64,000 nt of DNA from Methylobacillus methanolivorans (GCF_044751345.1 NZ_JBIWXY010000001.1:310001-374000); one strand, 5' to 3'. Positions 54,737-63,362 are shown, counted from the stretch's first letter. The notes: a model not told the origin generated them from the letters alone. Numbers and translations: made by a program.

Positions 54737-56950
54737 TTAATGTTGGCTGATGAGCAGGCTATTGGGTTCGCCATTCTTTTGAAACAGGTTGGCTTGGTGC
54801 TTGAGTAGATTGGTGATGCTGTGAGCTGGGAGTGGTTTGCTGAACAGGAATCCCTGCATTTTGTTGCAACCCATTCTATGCAGTGTTTTCATTTGCTGCA
54901 GGGTCTCTACGCCTTCCGCGATGAGGTCAAGTTTGAAGCCTTTCGCAATGCCCGAAATGGCGGTGATGATGGGAACGCTTTCATCGTGGCTATTGATATC
55001 GCCAACGAATGATTTGTCGATCTTGATGTTGTGGATGGGGAATTGCCTGAGATAGGAGAGGGATGAGTAGCAGGTGCCAAAGTCATCAAGGGCAATTTTG
55101 ATACCTTGCTTCCCTAGTGCCTTCAGCTTGGCAACGGTGTTTTCCAGGTCTCTGACCAAGAGGTTTTCGGTAATCTCAATTTCAAAAAACTCGGGTTTGA
55201 GCTGCTGGGCCTGGATGTAATCCAGCGTTTTTGTGACGAAACTTTCTTCTTCCACCAGTTGCGGAGAGATGTTGATGGCAAGCCTGAAGCTTAATAATCC
55301 TGCTTGATCCCATATCTGCATCTGTTTGCATGCTTCTTCTAACAGGATGTCGCTCAGCGAGAAGATCAAGCCGGTTTCTTCAGCAAGGGGAATGAACTCG
55401 GTTGGCGAGATGATGCCGAGTTCCGGGTGATGCCAGCGGGCTAGTGCTTCTAGACCAATGATTTTTCGGGTTTCTACATCTACCTGGGGTTGGTAGTGCA
55501 AGATGATTTGTTTTTTCTCAATCGCGCGCCTGAGCTCGTTCTCCATAGAAAGCTTTTTATGGAACATGGCATTCATGCTGGCTTCATAATATTGATAGCC
55601 GTTTTTGCCGCGCCATTTAACGTGATACATGGCGATATCTGCGCTTTTGATGAGCGTTTCAATTGAGTCGCCATGGTCTGGGTATAGCGCAATGCCGATG
55701 CTGGAAGAAATAAAGATTTCACGCTCATCCAGCAGGAAAGGGCGCTTGAGCTCTTCTACAATCTTGGCAGCCACCAGGCTGGCATCTTCGGGTTGTTGCA
55801 AGTCATGCAGTAGCAGCGTGAACTCGTCGCCCCCCATGCGAGCTAAGGTATCTTGTGCACGCAGGCAGCCTGAAAGCCGCTGGGCGACGTGCTTAAGCAA
55901 TTCATCACCGTAAAAATGCCCCAAGGTATCGTTAACCCATTTGAAACGATCCAGATCCAGGAACATGATGGCGAGTTGCTGCTGGTTACGTTTGGCATGA
56001 TTCAATGCCACGTTGAGCCGATCTTTGAATAGCGCACGGTTGGGTAGGCCAGTCAGGGTATCGTGATATGCCTGGCGCGTGATGACTTCTTCTACCTTTT
56101 TACGATCACTGATATCACGAGCTACGCCATAAGTGCCGCTGAAAGGCGTGCCTGATTCATGCGTGCCAGCGTAAGTGCCAGTGGCATTAAGGACGACGGT
56201 GATGAAGTTGATTTCAAAGTGACGTACTTCGGTTTCTTTATCCTTGCATTTCAAGCGCAGCTCAATATTACGTGTGGCACGATTGCCGGTGCGGCGTTCG
56301 TTGAAGGCATAGGACGCGCGGTCAAAGTCATCGCTATAGATGATTTCAGTATAGTGCTTACCGATCAGCGACTCCCGTCTGTAACCAAGCAAGGTTTCCA
56401 CGCGATGATTGATGAAGGTAAAGCGACCATTGTCATCCAGGGTATAAATGATATCTGGCGAACTGTTGACCAAGTAGCGATAGAGATTTTCAGATTCTTC
56501 TAGCCTAGCGTGGATACTGCGATTCTGGGTTTCCAGGCGAGATTTTTCTATCGCGTTTTCAATGGTATGCAGCAATTCTTCAGGCTGATAAGGCTTGCGG
56601 ATGAAGTCGTAAGCCCCCAAGCGCATGGCTTCAATAGCAGCATTCAGGGTTTTAGTACCACTGATGACAATCACCGGTGGTGGCGAGGTGTGGGTGGCAA
56701 GCTCGGTTAGGACATCAAAGCCATTCATATTGGGCATGGAGAGGTCGAGCAACATCAAGTCAAATTTGATATCCATGACTAGTTGTAATGCATCCTCGCC
56801 CGAGGAGCATATTTCAGCGTTATAACCATGCAGTTGCAGCAATTGTTGCAGGCTTTGTGCCAGGCGCTCGTTATCATCAACAATCAGTACATTGGGCCTG
56901 GACATGAGTTTGTTCACGATGTGCTGGGAGTTTGAATGTTGAGCGGCCAT
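54737..56950 (-). CDS. REC-PAS-GGDEF-EAL cyclic-di-GMP regulator
   Basis: This 737-residue response regulator has a receiver (NVLIVDDNERL, Asp69, then SGTKT and Lys119), a PAS domain (about 152-285) and a GGDEF cyclase domain with intact GGDEF (373-377). A product-inhibition I-site RAQD (364-367) lies at the canonical five-residue distance. The phosphodiesterase domain has EAL at 501-503 and the catalytic DDFGT loop. Both catalytic sites look active, so it may switch between making and degrading cyclic-di-GMP. AAGG precedes the ATG. It starts 10 nt after the stop of the HDOD-kinase gene, so the two form an operon and probably a signalling pair. Confidence 0.94.
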   Translation of the reverse strand: MAAQHSNSQHIVNKLMSRPNVLIVDDNERLAQSLQQLLQLHGYNAEICSSGEDALQLVMDIKFDLMLLDLSMPNMNGFDVLTELATHTSPPPVIVISGTKTLNAAIEAMRLGAYDFIRKPYQPEELLHTIENAIEKSRLETQNRSIHARLEESENLYRYLVNSSPDIIYTLDDNGRFTFINHRVETLLGYRRESLIGKHYTEIIYSDDFDRASYAFNERRTGNRATRNIELRLKCKDKETEVRHFEINFITVVLNATGTYAGTHESGTPFSGTYGVARDISDRKKVEEVITRQAYHDTLTGLPNRALFKDRLNVALNHAKRNQQQLAIMFLDLDRFKWVNDTLGHFYGDELLKHVAQRLSGCLRAQDTLARMGGDEFTLLLHDLQQPEDASLVAAKIVEELKRPFLLDEREIFISSSIGIALYPDHGDSIETLIKSADIAMYHVKWRGKNGYQYYEASMNAMFHKKLSMENELRRAIEKKQIILHYQPQVDVETRKIIGLEALARWHHPELGIISPTEFIPLAEETGLIFSLSDILLEEACKQMQIWDQAGLLSFRLAINISPQLVEEESFVTKTLDYIQAQQLKPEFFEIEITENLLVRDLENTVAKLKALGKQGIKIALDDFGTCYSSLSYLRQFPIHNIKIDKSFVGDINSHDESVPIITAISGIAKGFKLDLIAEGVETLQQMKTLHRMGCNKMQGFLFSKPLPAHSITNLLKHQANLFQKNGEPNSLLISQH

Positions 56951-56960
56951 GAAGTTTGCC

Positions 56961-59150
56961 TTAGTTGATCAGTGCTGCGTGCGAGCTGGCTTGTATGGGC
57001 AGGCGAATATCAAAGCTGGTTCCTGCACTTGAGGTTCGGCAGGCAATGCTGCCACACAGGCCTTTGATCAGATCATGGCTGATGGATAGCCCGATACCAC
57101 TATGTTTGCCGCCCTTGGTGGTTTCCACGGGGGTGAAGATTTTGCTTAGCACGCTGTCAGGAATGCCAGGCCCGGTGTCGCTCACCTGAATCAGAATGCC
57201 TTGGCCTGCATCAGACTGGCTTTCCACGAAGGTGGCAATGCTGAGCTTGCCACCACGTTCCATCGCTTCTGCTGCATTACGGATCAGGTTAACGAGTACT
57301 TGGCGCAACTGATAAGGGATAGTCGTGATCTTGGGCAACCCGGAAGATAGATTGAGCGTGACTTCCACGCCAGCAGGTTGCAAGTATGTTTGTCGGTGTA
57401 GCGCGACGATATCCTGAATTAATTGGTTGACGTCCGTACTGGCGGCAATATGGTCTTGTTCATTCGAGTAAAGATTGCCAATCAAGGAGCCGACACGGTC
57501 AATTTCTTCGTTGACGATGGCAATATCACGATTAGGCATACCATTGAGCAGCATTTTTTGTTCAAGGATGGCGAGGTAGTTCTTGATGGTGGATAAAGGT
57601 GTGCTAGTTTCATGCACAAAACGCTTGAGGCGCTCTTCATGTACCGCGGCTTCAAGTTCTGGTTCGTTTTGCTGTTGTTCGGGTATAAGCCTAGAAGCGA
57701 CAATTCGTGCCAATGCAGATTGCACATTGAGCTGTTGTTTTGCAATCAGGAATTCTGGCTGGTTCAGTGCAAACACCATGACGCCGACGATGGTGTCTTT
57801 GGCAAACATTGGGAAGCAAAGAATGCCATCTACCTCGCATAACCGCATGATCTGCTGATCTGGCAATGATGGTTTGAAGCCTTCAAATGCTTGAAAGCTG
57901 TGGCAGTGCGCTTTTTTGATCCAAGCTGCGGTGATGATGCTGGTGGCAGGTTTGATGGGGAGCTTGAAGCTTTCTACCCATTCTTGATCTTCAGCAATGG
58001 ATTTGCCAGCAAGATGTTGTCCTGTCTCGTCTGGTGTAAACAGAATGACTTGCTTTGCATTGCAAAGTAGTTTTGAAAGCTTTGATAGCAACTCAAAAAA
58101 TCCATCTGCTTGATTTTCTTGATTGCAGGTGGATTCAATGTGGTTGATCAAGGCAGTATCTATGACGCCTTTCACCAATTTATTGGTACTGGAAGACGAA
58201 GCAGCGCGAGTTGGGGTGAAGTTTTTGCTCAATGCCTGTACGAGTGCTTCGATATCAGGCTCATGCTTGTCCCAATTGTGCTGGCTGGTGTGTGCCGTGC
58301 CAATGTTGATGCCAAGTGAGTCTGACAAGATATGCACTTGGGATACCGCCAGGCTCATGATCTCATTAATCACCGAGCTATCAAGCTCGAACCATTTATT
58401 TGCCAATATCAGCGCCGATTGCCGTTCTGACCTGCGTTCTGTTAGCAATAGATTGGCAAGGTAGACAATCTTGACCAAAGCAGGCGTATGCTCAACTTGG
58501 GCGGCAGGCAGGTGGTGATATGCCACTGCATCTTCAAGAAACGATTTGATATTCCAATCACGAATGATCCAGGCACCGAGTTCACAATGGTCAATACCAA
58601 AATGAGCGACTTCACTTTCCATATAGCCAGGTAGCGAGTCATCAATGGCAAAGAAAGGAGGGTATTTGTTCTTGAAGCCTGCAAGTAAGCCCAGCCTGCC
58701 AATGTTATGCAATAAACCGGCAACATAGGATTCATCTGGTGAAGCTGCGCCAGTACGCGCTGCCAGGGATTTTGCGATGACGGCACAGCGTAGAGAGTGA
58801 TACCAATAATGCTCAATGTCCAGATTGCTCTGTTCATAGTAATCGTTGAACATGCGTTGGCAGATAATGCTGAGCGTCAGCATTTTGACCATGTCCCAAC
58901 CCAGGATGATGATGCCAGTACGGATAGACAGCACAGGGTGGCGATCACGACGATAAGCTGCTGAATTGGCCACTTCCAGCACGCGAGCGCTGATGACCAC
59001 ATCCATTTCGATCAGGTTGGCCAATTGCTCTAGGCCAGAGTTCTCGTCCTGCAGCGTTTCCAGCAACTTGGTTAGGATTTGCGGAACGGAAGGTAATGCG
59101 CTGATCGTGGCATTATTCAGAACAATTTGAGCTCCTGCTGCACTGCACAT
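56961..59150 (-). CDS. HDOD-GAF-histidine kinase fusion
   Basis: This 729-residue soluble protein has an N-terminal HDOD domain (about 15-215, LPSVPQILTKLLETLQDENSG, VAGLLHNIGRLGLL) and a GAF-like domain (about 345-480). A kinase core follows, with the H-box in RFVHETSTPLSTIKNYLAIL and N-box LVNLIRNAAEA, G1 DTGPGIPDS and G2 HSGIGLSIS. HDOD domains are degenerate HD modules common in c-di-GMP and motility regulators. A kinase fused to HDOD, next to a GGDEF-EAL receiver protein, suggests that it phosphorylates that neighbour. The ATG lies after TAGAGA; the 487 nt upstream hold no gene. Confidence 0.9.
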   Translation of the reverse strand: MCSAAGAQIVLNNATISALPSVPQILTKLLETLQDENSGLEQLANLIEMDVVISARVLEVANSAAYRRDRHPVLSIRTGIIILGWDMVKMLTLSIICQRMFNDYYEQSNLDIEHYWYHSLRCAVIAKSLAARTGAASPDESYVAGLLHNIGRLGLLAGFKNKYPPFFAIDDSLPGYMESEVAHFGIDHCELGAWIIRDWNIKSFLEDAVAYHHLPAAQVEHTPALVKIVYLANLLLTERRSERQSALILANKWFELDSSVINEIMSLAVSQVHILSDSLGINIGTAHTSQHNWDKHEPDIEALVQALSKNFTPTRAASSSSTNKLVKGVIDTALINHIESTCNQENQADGFFELLSKLSKLLCNAKQVILFTPDETGQHLAGKSIAEDQEWVESFKLPIKPATSIITAAWIKKAHCHSFQAFEGFKPSLPDQQIMRLCEVDGILCFPMFAKDTIVGVMVFALNQPEFLIAKQQLNVQSALARIVASRLIPEQQQNEPELEAAVHEERLKRFVHETSTPLSTIKNYLAILEQKMLLNGMPNRDIAIVNEEIDRVGSLIGNLYSNEQDHIAASTDVNQLIQDIVALHRQTYLQPAGVEVTLNLSSGLPKITTIPYQLRQVLVNLIRNAAEAMERGGKLSIATFVESQSDAGQGILIQVSDTGPGIPDSVLSKIFTPVETTKGGKHSGIGLSISHDLIKGLCGSIACRTSSAGTSFDIRLPIQASSHAALIN

Positions 59151-59637
59151 TCTCTAAACATTCCCCATTCGGTGTTTGCATAGTAGGCCGTCGACTTGTT
59201 GCAGGCTTAAATTATTGGTTATGGGTGCCTGACTTATTTCACTCATTACAAACCATATAGGCAGTAAGCAGAGCTCAAAGGCCTTATACCATTAAAGGTT
59301 AATTAAGGTTATCAATAAATCAATTTTGCATCATTGTTAATAAAGTACTTTAACATTGCCTTGCAAGATAGTTAATACTTTTTTGCAACAAACCTCGGGG
59401 GTACCGTAAGTAACGGCGGTGACTGGGGTTTATTTAGTATCGCGATCAATTTTTTTCATTCTACGGTCTTGTGTGACGATAACATGAAGGCTGGAGTTGG
59501 TTCTTTTTCGGTCAAAACACTCTGCTAATGACGGGAGGTTTTGACATTGCTTGTGAGTTGGAGGGGCTCTAAGCTGTGAGAGCGACTGCGTGTCGCATGA
59601 GGCCACAACAACGATGAAGTAGAACCGAGGAGTCATC
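59151..59637. other. 487-nt intergenic region with dyad and phased repeats
   Basis: No coding frame is supported here. Visible elements are AAGGTTA twice at exactly 10-bp spacing (59295-59301 and 59305-59311), and a dyad centred on CTTGCAAG (59360-59367) flanked by AAGTACTTTAAC and GTTAATACTT (59343-59380). A TTGACA at 59541-59546 has no convincing -10 partner. The region is AT-rich between 59290 and 59400 and should hold the promoters of both divergent genes. Confidence 0.5.
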
Positions 59638-60003
59638 ATGGCAGTACAGCATTTAAACAAAAGCAATTTCAAGCAAACGATAGAAAGCAATGCGTTTGTG
59701 ATCGTGGATTTCTGGGCTCCTTGGTGCGAGCCCTGTGTTTCTTTTACGCCTACTTTTGAAGCAGCATCAGAGGCTCATCCTGATATTGTATTTGCCATGG
59801 TCAATATTGATGAAGACCCTGAGATTAGCAATTATTTCAACGTGAAGCAGATTCCTGCGGTGATGCCGATTCGGAATCAAGTGGTTGTGGATGCGCAAGT
59901 GGGGGAAATGAGTCAGAGCGAACTAGAAAGCGCCCTCAAGAGCTGGGGAGAGTTTGATATGGGTGAGATTAATCGCCATTTTGACGAAAAGGCTTCGGCA
60001 TAA
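59638..60003 (+). CDS. Thioredoxin-like protein with WCEPC active site
   Basis: This 121-residue cytoplasmic thioredoxin-fold protein has VIVDFWAPWCEPCVSFTPTFE, placing the redox pair at Cys30 and Cys33, and the cis-proline in KQIPAVMPI. Classical TrxA has Gly between Trp-Cys and Pro-Cys; here it is Glu, which should alter redox potential or partner choice. A C-terminal helical extension (GEFDMGEINRHFDEKASA) exceeds the usual 105-110 residues. GAGGAG precedes the ATG. It is convergent with the peroxiredoxin gene across a shared terminator and may reduce that or another peroxidase. Confidence 0.9.
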   Translation: MAVQHLNKSNFKQTIESNAFVIVDFWAPWCEPCVSFTPTFEAASEAHPDIVFAMVNIDEDPEISNYFNVKQIPAVMPIRNQVVVDAQVGEMSQSELESALKSWGEFDMGEINRHFDEKASA

Positions 60004-60023
60004 ACTGAGGTGAGATGTCATGT

Positions 60024-60055
60024 AAAAAACGCCGGGAAGCCCCGGCGTTTTTTTA
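60024..60055. terminator. Bidirectional rho-independent terminator
   Basis: ACGCCGGG / CCCCGGCGT arms with flanking A6 and T7 tracts lie between the convergent Trx-like and peroxiredoxin genes. Confidence 0.93.
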
Positions 60056-60058
60056 TGG

Positions 60059-60598
60059 CTATTGAGATGCTTTGAGTTGTTTTAGGTCATCAATGATCTC
60101 TTGCGAGTGACGTGATGTATCAACACTGAGATAGGCCTTGGCGATATTGCCTTTGGGATCAATCAGGAAAGTGTAGCGTTTAGCGATCTTAATAATGCCC
60201 AGGTTAGTCAGTGCACCATAACTATCTGCTACTTTTCCATCAATGTCAGATAGTAGTGGAAACGGAAGATTGTATTTTTCCGCAAATTTCGCGTGCGAGT
60301 CGGAGTCGTCTACACTGATGCCCACCACTTTGGCACCGAGTTTTTCCAGTTGGAACAAATCATCCCGAAAGCTGCATGCTTCCTTGGTGCATCCTGGAGT
60401 GTCATCCTTAGGGTAAAAGTAAAGCACCAGCCATTGCCCAGCATAATCGGTAAGGCGATGTTGTTCTTTCTTGGCATCTGGCAAATGAAAGCTGGGAGCA
60501 GGGGAGCCTGGCTTGGGTGTCGAGGCGGCGTGTACGGAGCGGAAAGCGATCAAGGCGATTAAGCCCAATATCATCACGACTGAAAAAATTTTTAGCAT
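60059..60598 (-). CDS. Periplasmic peroxiredoxin, PrxQ/BCP type
   Basis: This 179-residue thiol peroxidase carries an N-terminal membrane anchor or signal peptide (MLKIFSVVMILGLIALIAFRSVHA). The peroxidatic Cys70 and resolving Cys75 sit in the PrxQ arrangement DDTPGCTKEACSFRD. VGISVDDSDSHAKFAEKYNLPFPLLSD is also characteristic. Export to the periplasm is unusual for cytoplasmic Bcp but known in a subset. The reductant there is unclear. AGGAGAACCC precedes the ATG. Confidence 0.92.
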   Translation of the reverse strand: MLKIFSVVMILGLIALIAFRSVHAASTPKPGSPAPSFHLPDAKKEQHRLTDYAGQWLVLYFYPKDDTPGCTKEACSFRDDLFQLEKLGAKVVGISVDDSDSHAKFAEKYNLPFPLLSDIDGKVADSYGALTNLGIIKIAKRYTFLIDPKGNIAKAYLSVDTSRHSQEIIDDLKQLKASQ

Positions 60599-60734
60599 GG
60601 GTTCTCCTGACTGCTTGCCTGAAAATCATAGCAAGTGGTTGAAATTGAATGACATCAGTATAACTTAGCAAATCGCTTGACTGGCGTGGCATGCAGCGCG
60701 ATTTAAAAAAATGCAAAAAATCTATGCAGACCTC

Positions 60735-60762
60735 TTCCCAAATCAAAAAAATGCTGTAGAAT
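60735..60762 (+). promoter_or_regulatory. Promoter of tRNA-Val-Asp unit
   Basis: TTCCCA (60735-60740), a 16-bp spacer and TAGAAT (60757-60762) are followed by a GC-rich discriminator (GCCGCTCC) and the tRNA 20 nt later. Confidence 0.6.
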
Positions 60763-60782
60763 GCCGCTCCTCAGTCAGGCAC

Positions 60783-60858
60783 GGGTGATTAGCTCAGTTG
60801 GTAGAGCGTCGCCCTTACAAGGCGAATGTCGGCGGTTCGACCCCGTCATCACCCACCA
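60783..60858 (+). tRNA. tRNA-Val(TAC)
   Basis: Acceptor GGGTGAT / ATCACCC, D loop AGCTCAGTTGGTAGAGC, anticodon loop CTTACAA (UAC, reads GUA/GUG), T loop GGTTCGACCCC and an encoded CCA are all present. Length is 76 nt. It is co-transcribed with tRNA-Asp. Confidence 0.97.
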
Positions 60859-60919
60859 TCCCTTGCCTGGTGAGAAAAGCAGTAAAGCCATCAGGCATGA
60901 CAACCTGGTGCAGAGTCAT

Positions 60920-60996
60920 GGAGCGGTAGTTCAGTTGGTTAGAATACCGGCCTGTCACGCCGGGGGTCGCGGGTTCGAGCCCCGTCCGCTCCGCCA
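60920..60996 (+). tRNA. tRNA-Asp(GTC)
   Basis: Acceptor GGAGCGG / CCGCTCC, anticodon loop CTGTCAC (GUC), T loop GGTTCGAGCCC and encoded CCA. Length is 77 nt. It lies 61 nt after tRNA-Val and just before a terminator. Confidence 0.97.
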
Positions 60997-60997
60997 G

Positions 60998-61027
60998 AAA
61001 AAGCGAACCTTCGGGTTCGCTTTTTTA
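60998..61027 (+). terminator. Terminator of the tRNA-Val-Asp unit
   Basis: AAGCGAACC-TTCG-GGTTCGCTTTTTT: a tetraloop hairpin followed by six T, starting two nt after the tRNA-Asp CCA end. Confidence 0.95.
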
Positions 61028-61106
61028 TTTTCTCTGCGGCATTTGACTGATATGCCTACCTCCCGTTTTGTTACATCATCAAACAAACGTTCAGGAGTAC
61101 ACGCCC

Positions 61107-61493
61107 ATGTATCCATTCATCATCTTGTCAGCCGCAATACTGTTGGTGCCAGGCCCTGTTTCCGCAACAGAGTGGGAGTCTCTAGTGAAGAAAGCTGATA
61201 CCGAGCTGTTGGTTGATCTTGATTCCTACGATGAAAAGGGCGCTTATTCATCAATTCTTGCCAAGCGCGAGACGCACGGCAAGCAAACTATTGCAAAACA
61301 AACCAAGTTGGAATTTGATTGCGGTAAACAGACTTATCGCACATTAGCTACAGCATCATTTGATGCGAAAGGTAAGCTATTGAGTCAGACTGCGGGTATG
61401 AGGGATTTCCAGTCACTGCAGCATGATGAGGATGCCAAAATGATCGCTGGACTTGTTTGCCAAGTCAGGCGAATGGTAAATCCATCATCTTAA
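61107..61493 (+). CDS. Small exported protein, possibly surface-adhesin-E-like
   Basis: This 128-residue protein starts at ATG 61107 with CAGGAG upstream. A signal peptide (MYPFIILSAAILLVPGPVSA) is followed by EWESLVKKADTELLVDLDSY and a strand-rich body with two Cys (LEFDCGKQTYRT, AGLVCQVRRM). The order W...D...S with paired cysteines resembles the Adhesin_E (surface-adhesin protein E) fold common as single copies in betaproteobacteria, but the similarity is by eye only. It lies between the tRNA unit and the convergent tRNA-Arg. Confidence 0.7.
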   Translation: MYPFIILSAAILLVPGPVSATEWESLVKKADTELLVDLDSYDEKGAYSSILAKRETHGKQTIAKQTKLEFDCGKQTYRTLATASFDAKGKLLSQTAGMRDFQSLQHDEDAKMIAGLVCQVRRMVNPSS

Positions 61494-61499
61494 ACGGAT

Positions 61500-61522
61500 G
61501 TTGCGACAGGAATTTTCGCAAC
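61500..61522. terminator. Hairpin after the small exported protein gene
   Basis: GTTGCGA / TCGCAAC arms around a 9-nt loop lie six nt after the stop and 10 nt before the 3' end of tRNA-Arg. There is no T tract on either side, so it is only a candidate. Confidence 0.45.
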
Positions 61523-61532
61523 TGATTGGAGT

Positions 61533-61607
61533 TGGCGTCCTCGTCAGGACTCGAACCTGAAACTGACCCTTAGGAGGGGCCGGTGATATCCGTTTCACCA
61601 CGAGGAC
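61533..61607 (-). tRNA. tRNA-Arg(CCT)
   Basis: Minus strand: acceptor GTCCTCG / CGAGGAC, anticodon loop CTCCTAA (CCU, reads AGG), T arm CAGGTTCGAGTCCTG and encoded CCA. Length is 75 nt. A -10-like TAGAAT lies upstream at 61621-61626. Confidence 0.96.
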
Positions 61608-61642
61608 ATCCAAGCCCGCTATTCTACCTTTTAAGCTGCTTT

Positions 61643-61711
61643 AGCGGTACTGTTTCGCTGGGTTTTTGACCGTGTCGACCTTTGGTTTTAGCCTTGTTTC
61701 ACAGTACCGCT
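61643..61711. repeat. Perfect 11-bp inverted repeat downstream of ahpF
   Basis: AGCGGTACTGT (61643-61653) and ACAGTACCGCT (61701-61711) are exact inverted copies 47 nt apart, starting five nt after the ahpF stop. They may form a 3' stem-loop of the ahpF mRNA or mark a small repeat element; no T tract follows. Confidence 0.6.
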
Positions 61712-61716
61712 GCAGT

Positions 61717-63273
61717 TTAGTGGCGGATCAGGTGTTCAAATGCGCCTAATGCTGCTTTTGAGCCCTCACCCATGGCAATGATGATTTGCTTGAAGGGGAC
61801 GGTGGTGACATCGCCTGCGGCAAATATGCCTGGTTCTGAGGTCTGGCCTTTGTCATCCACTTCAATTTCACCAAATTTGCTCAAGGTGATGGTGTCCTTG
61901 ATCCAGTCAGTGTTAGGTACTAAGCCGATCTGGATGAAGACAGCTGCAAGCTCAACGCGATGCGACTCCCCAGTTTGACGGTTGCTGTAGGTGATACCGT
62001 TTACCTTTTCGCCGTCGCCATTGATTTCGGTGGTTTGCCCGCCGGTGATCACAGTGACGTTGGGCAGGCTGAACAGTTTCTTTTGCAACACGGCATCCGC
62101 ACGTAATTCCCCGTTGAATTCGATCAAGGTGACATTCTTGACGATACCGGCAAGGTCAATCGCCGCTTCAACGCCAGAGTTACCACCGCCGATGACAGCC
62201 ACGCTTCTGCCCTTGAACAATGGGCCATCGCAGTGGGGGCAATAGGCGACGCCGCGTCCACGGTATTCTTTTTCCCCTGGGACGTTGATTTCCCTCCAGC
62301 GTGCACCAGTGGCGATGATGACGGACTTGGCTTTAAGTACAGCGCCGCTTTCGAGCTTGACCTCGGTGAGGCCGCCGTTGTCATGCGCTGGTACCAATGC
62401 TGCTGCGCGCTGCAAGTTCATGATGTCGACATCGTAGCTTTTGACGTGTTCTTCCAATGCTGCCGCCAGCTTGGGGCCATCGGTTTCCTTGACCGAGATA
62501 AAGTTCTCAATAGTCATGGTATCCATGACTTGCCCGCCGAAACGCTCAGCCACCACGCCGGTGCGTATGCCTTTGCGCGCTGAGTAGATCGCGGCAGAGG
62601 CGCCAGCAGGGCCGCCGCCGACGATCAATACGTCGAATGGCTCCTTGGATGAGAGTTTTTCTGCCTCTTTTTTGATCGCGCCAGTGTCGATCTTATTGAG
62701 TATTTCTTGTACCCCCATACGTCCATGACCGAACTCCTGACCATTGAGGAAGATAGTAGGCACGGCCATGATCTTGCGCTCGTCCACTTCTTTCTGAAAC
62801 AAGGCACCGTCGATCATGACGTGACGGATGTTCGGGTTGATCGCAGCCATGAGGTTGATGGCCTGCACCACTTCGGGACAGTTGTGACAGCTTAACGAGA
62901 TGTAGGTCTCGAAATTGAATTCGCCTTCAAGGTTGCGGATTTGCTCGATGATTTCTGGCTCGGCCTTGGGCGGATGACCACCTACCTGCAACAACGCCAA
63001 TACGAGCGAGGTGAATTCATGCCCCATGGGAAGCCCGGCAAAGCGGATGCCGAGGTTTTTTCCTGGGCTGTTTAGGCTGAAAGAGGGTTTGCGTTGCGTG
63101 TCATCATCACTTTGCTGGACGCTAATGTGCGCAGACAGGCTCTTGAGGTCGTTCAGCAACTCCAGCAGCTCGCGGGATTTATCTCCGCTATCTACAGAAG
63201 CAGTGATTTCGATAGGCTGGGTGAGTTTGTCGAAATAAGCCTTTAATTGTGTCTTGATGTTTGCGTCCAACAT
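61717..63273 (-). CDS. ahpF: Alkyl hydroperoxide reductase subunit F
   Basis: This 518-residue FAD/NADH disulfide reductase regenerates AhpC. The N-terminal double thioredoxin-like domain has CHNC (129-132). A TrxB-like part follows with FAD motif GGGPAG (about 219-224), the redox pair CPHC (345-348) and GGGNSG for NADH. All catalytic Cys are present. GAGAGCACATC precedes the ATG. It follows ahpC by 89 nt with a hairpin between, so lower expression than AhpC is likely. Confidence 0.97.
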   Translation of the reverse strand: MLDANIKTQLKAYFDKLTQPIEITASVDSGDKSRELLELLNDLKSLSAHISVQQSDDDTQRKPSFSLNSPGKNLGIRFAGLPMGHEFTSLVLALLQVGGHPPKAEPEIIEQIRNLEGEFNFETYISLSCHNCPEVVQAINLMAAINPNIRHVMIDGALFQKEVDERKIMAVPTIFLNGQEFGHGRMGVQEILNKIDTGAIKKEAEKLSSKEPFDVLIVGGGPAGASAAIYSARKGIRTGVVAERFGGQVMDTMTIENFISVKETDGPKLAAALEEHVKSYDVDIMNLQRAAALVPAHDNGGLTEVKLESGAVLKAKSVIIATGARWREINVPGEKEYRGRGVAYCPHCDGPLFKGRSVAVIGGGNSGVEAAIDLAGIVKNVTLIEFNGELRADAVLQKKLFSLPNVTVITGGQTTEINGDGEKVNGITYSNRQTGESHRVELAAVFIQIGLVPNTDWIKDTITLSKFGEIEVDDKGQTSEPGIFAAGDVTTVPFKQIIIAMGEGSKAALGAFEHLIRH

Positions 63274-63312
63274 GATGTGCTCTCAATCTTGTATTGATAG
63301 TGCTGCAAAAAA

Positions 63313-63353
63313 TGCCCGGGCAGATAGGCAGGGAGTTTGTGTTTGCCCGGGCT
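63313..63353 (-). promoter_or_regulatory. Hairpin between ahpC and ahpF
   Basis: GCCCGGGCA (63314-63322) and TGCCCGGGC (63344-63352) can pair around a 21-nt loop, just after the ahpC stop. It could stabilise ahpC mRNA or attenuate transcription into ahpF. Confidence 0.5.
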
Positions 63354-63362
63354 TGTTAGTGC

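Noticed and set aside
59530..59556. Possible sigma-54 promoter (GG at 59536, GC ten nt later, TTGCTT) before the Trx-like gene
   Set aside because: The -24 element AGGTTTT matches TGGCACG only at the GG, so the match is too weak to claim.
60761..61198. 145-codon frame spanning two tRNAs
   Set aside because: It covers tRNA-Val, tRNA-Asp and their terminator; the RNA genes explain the sequence.
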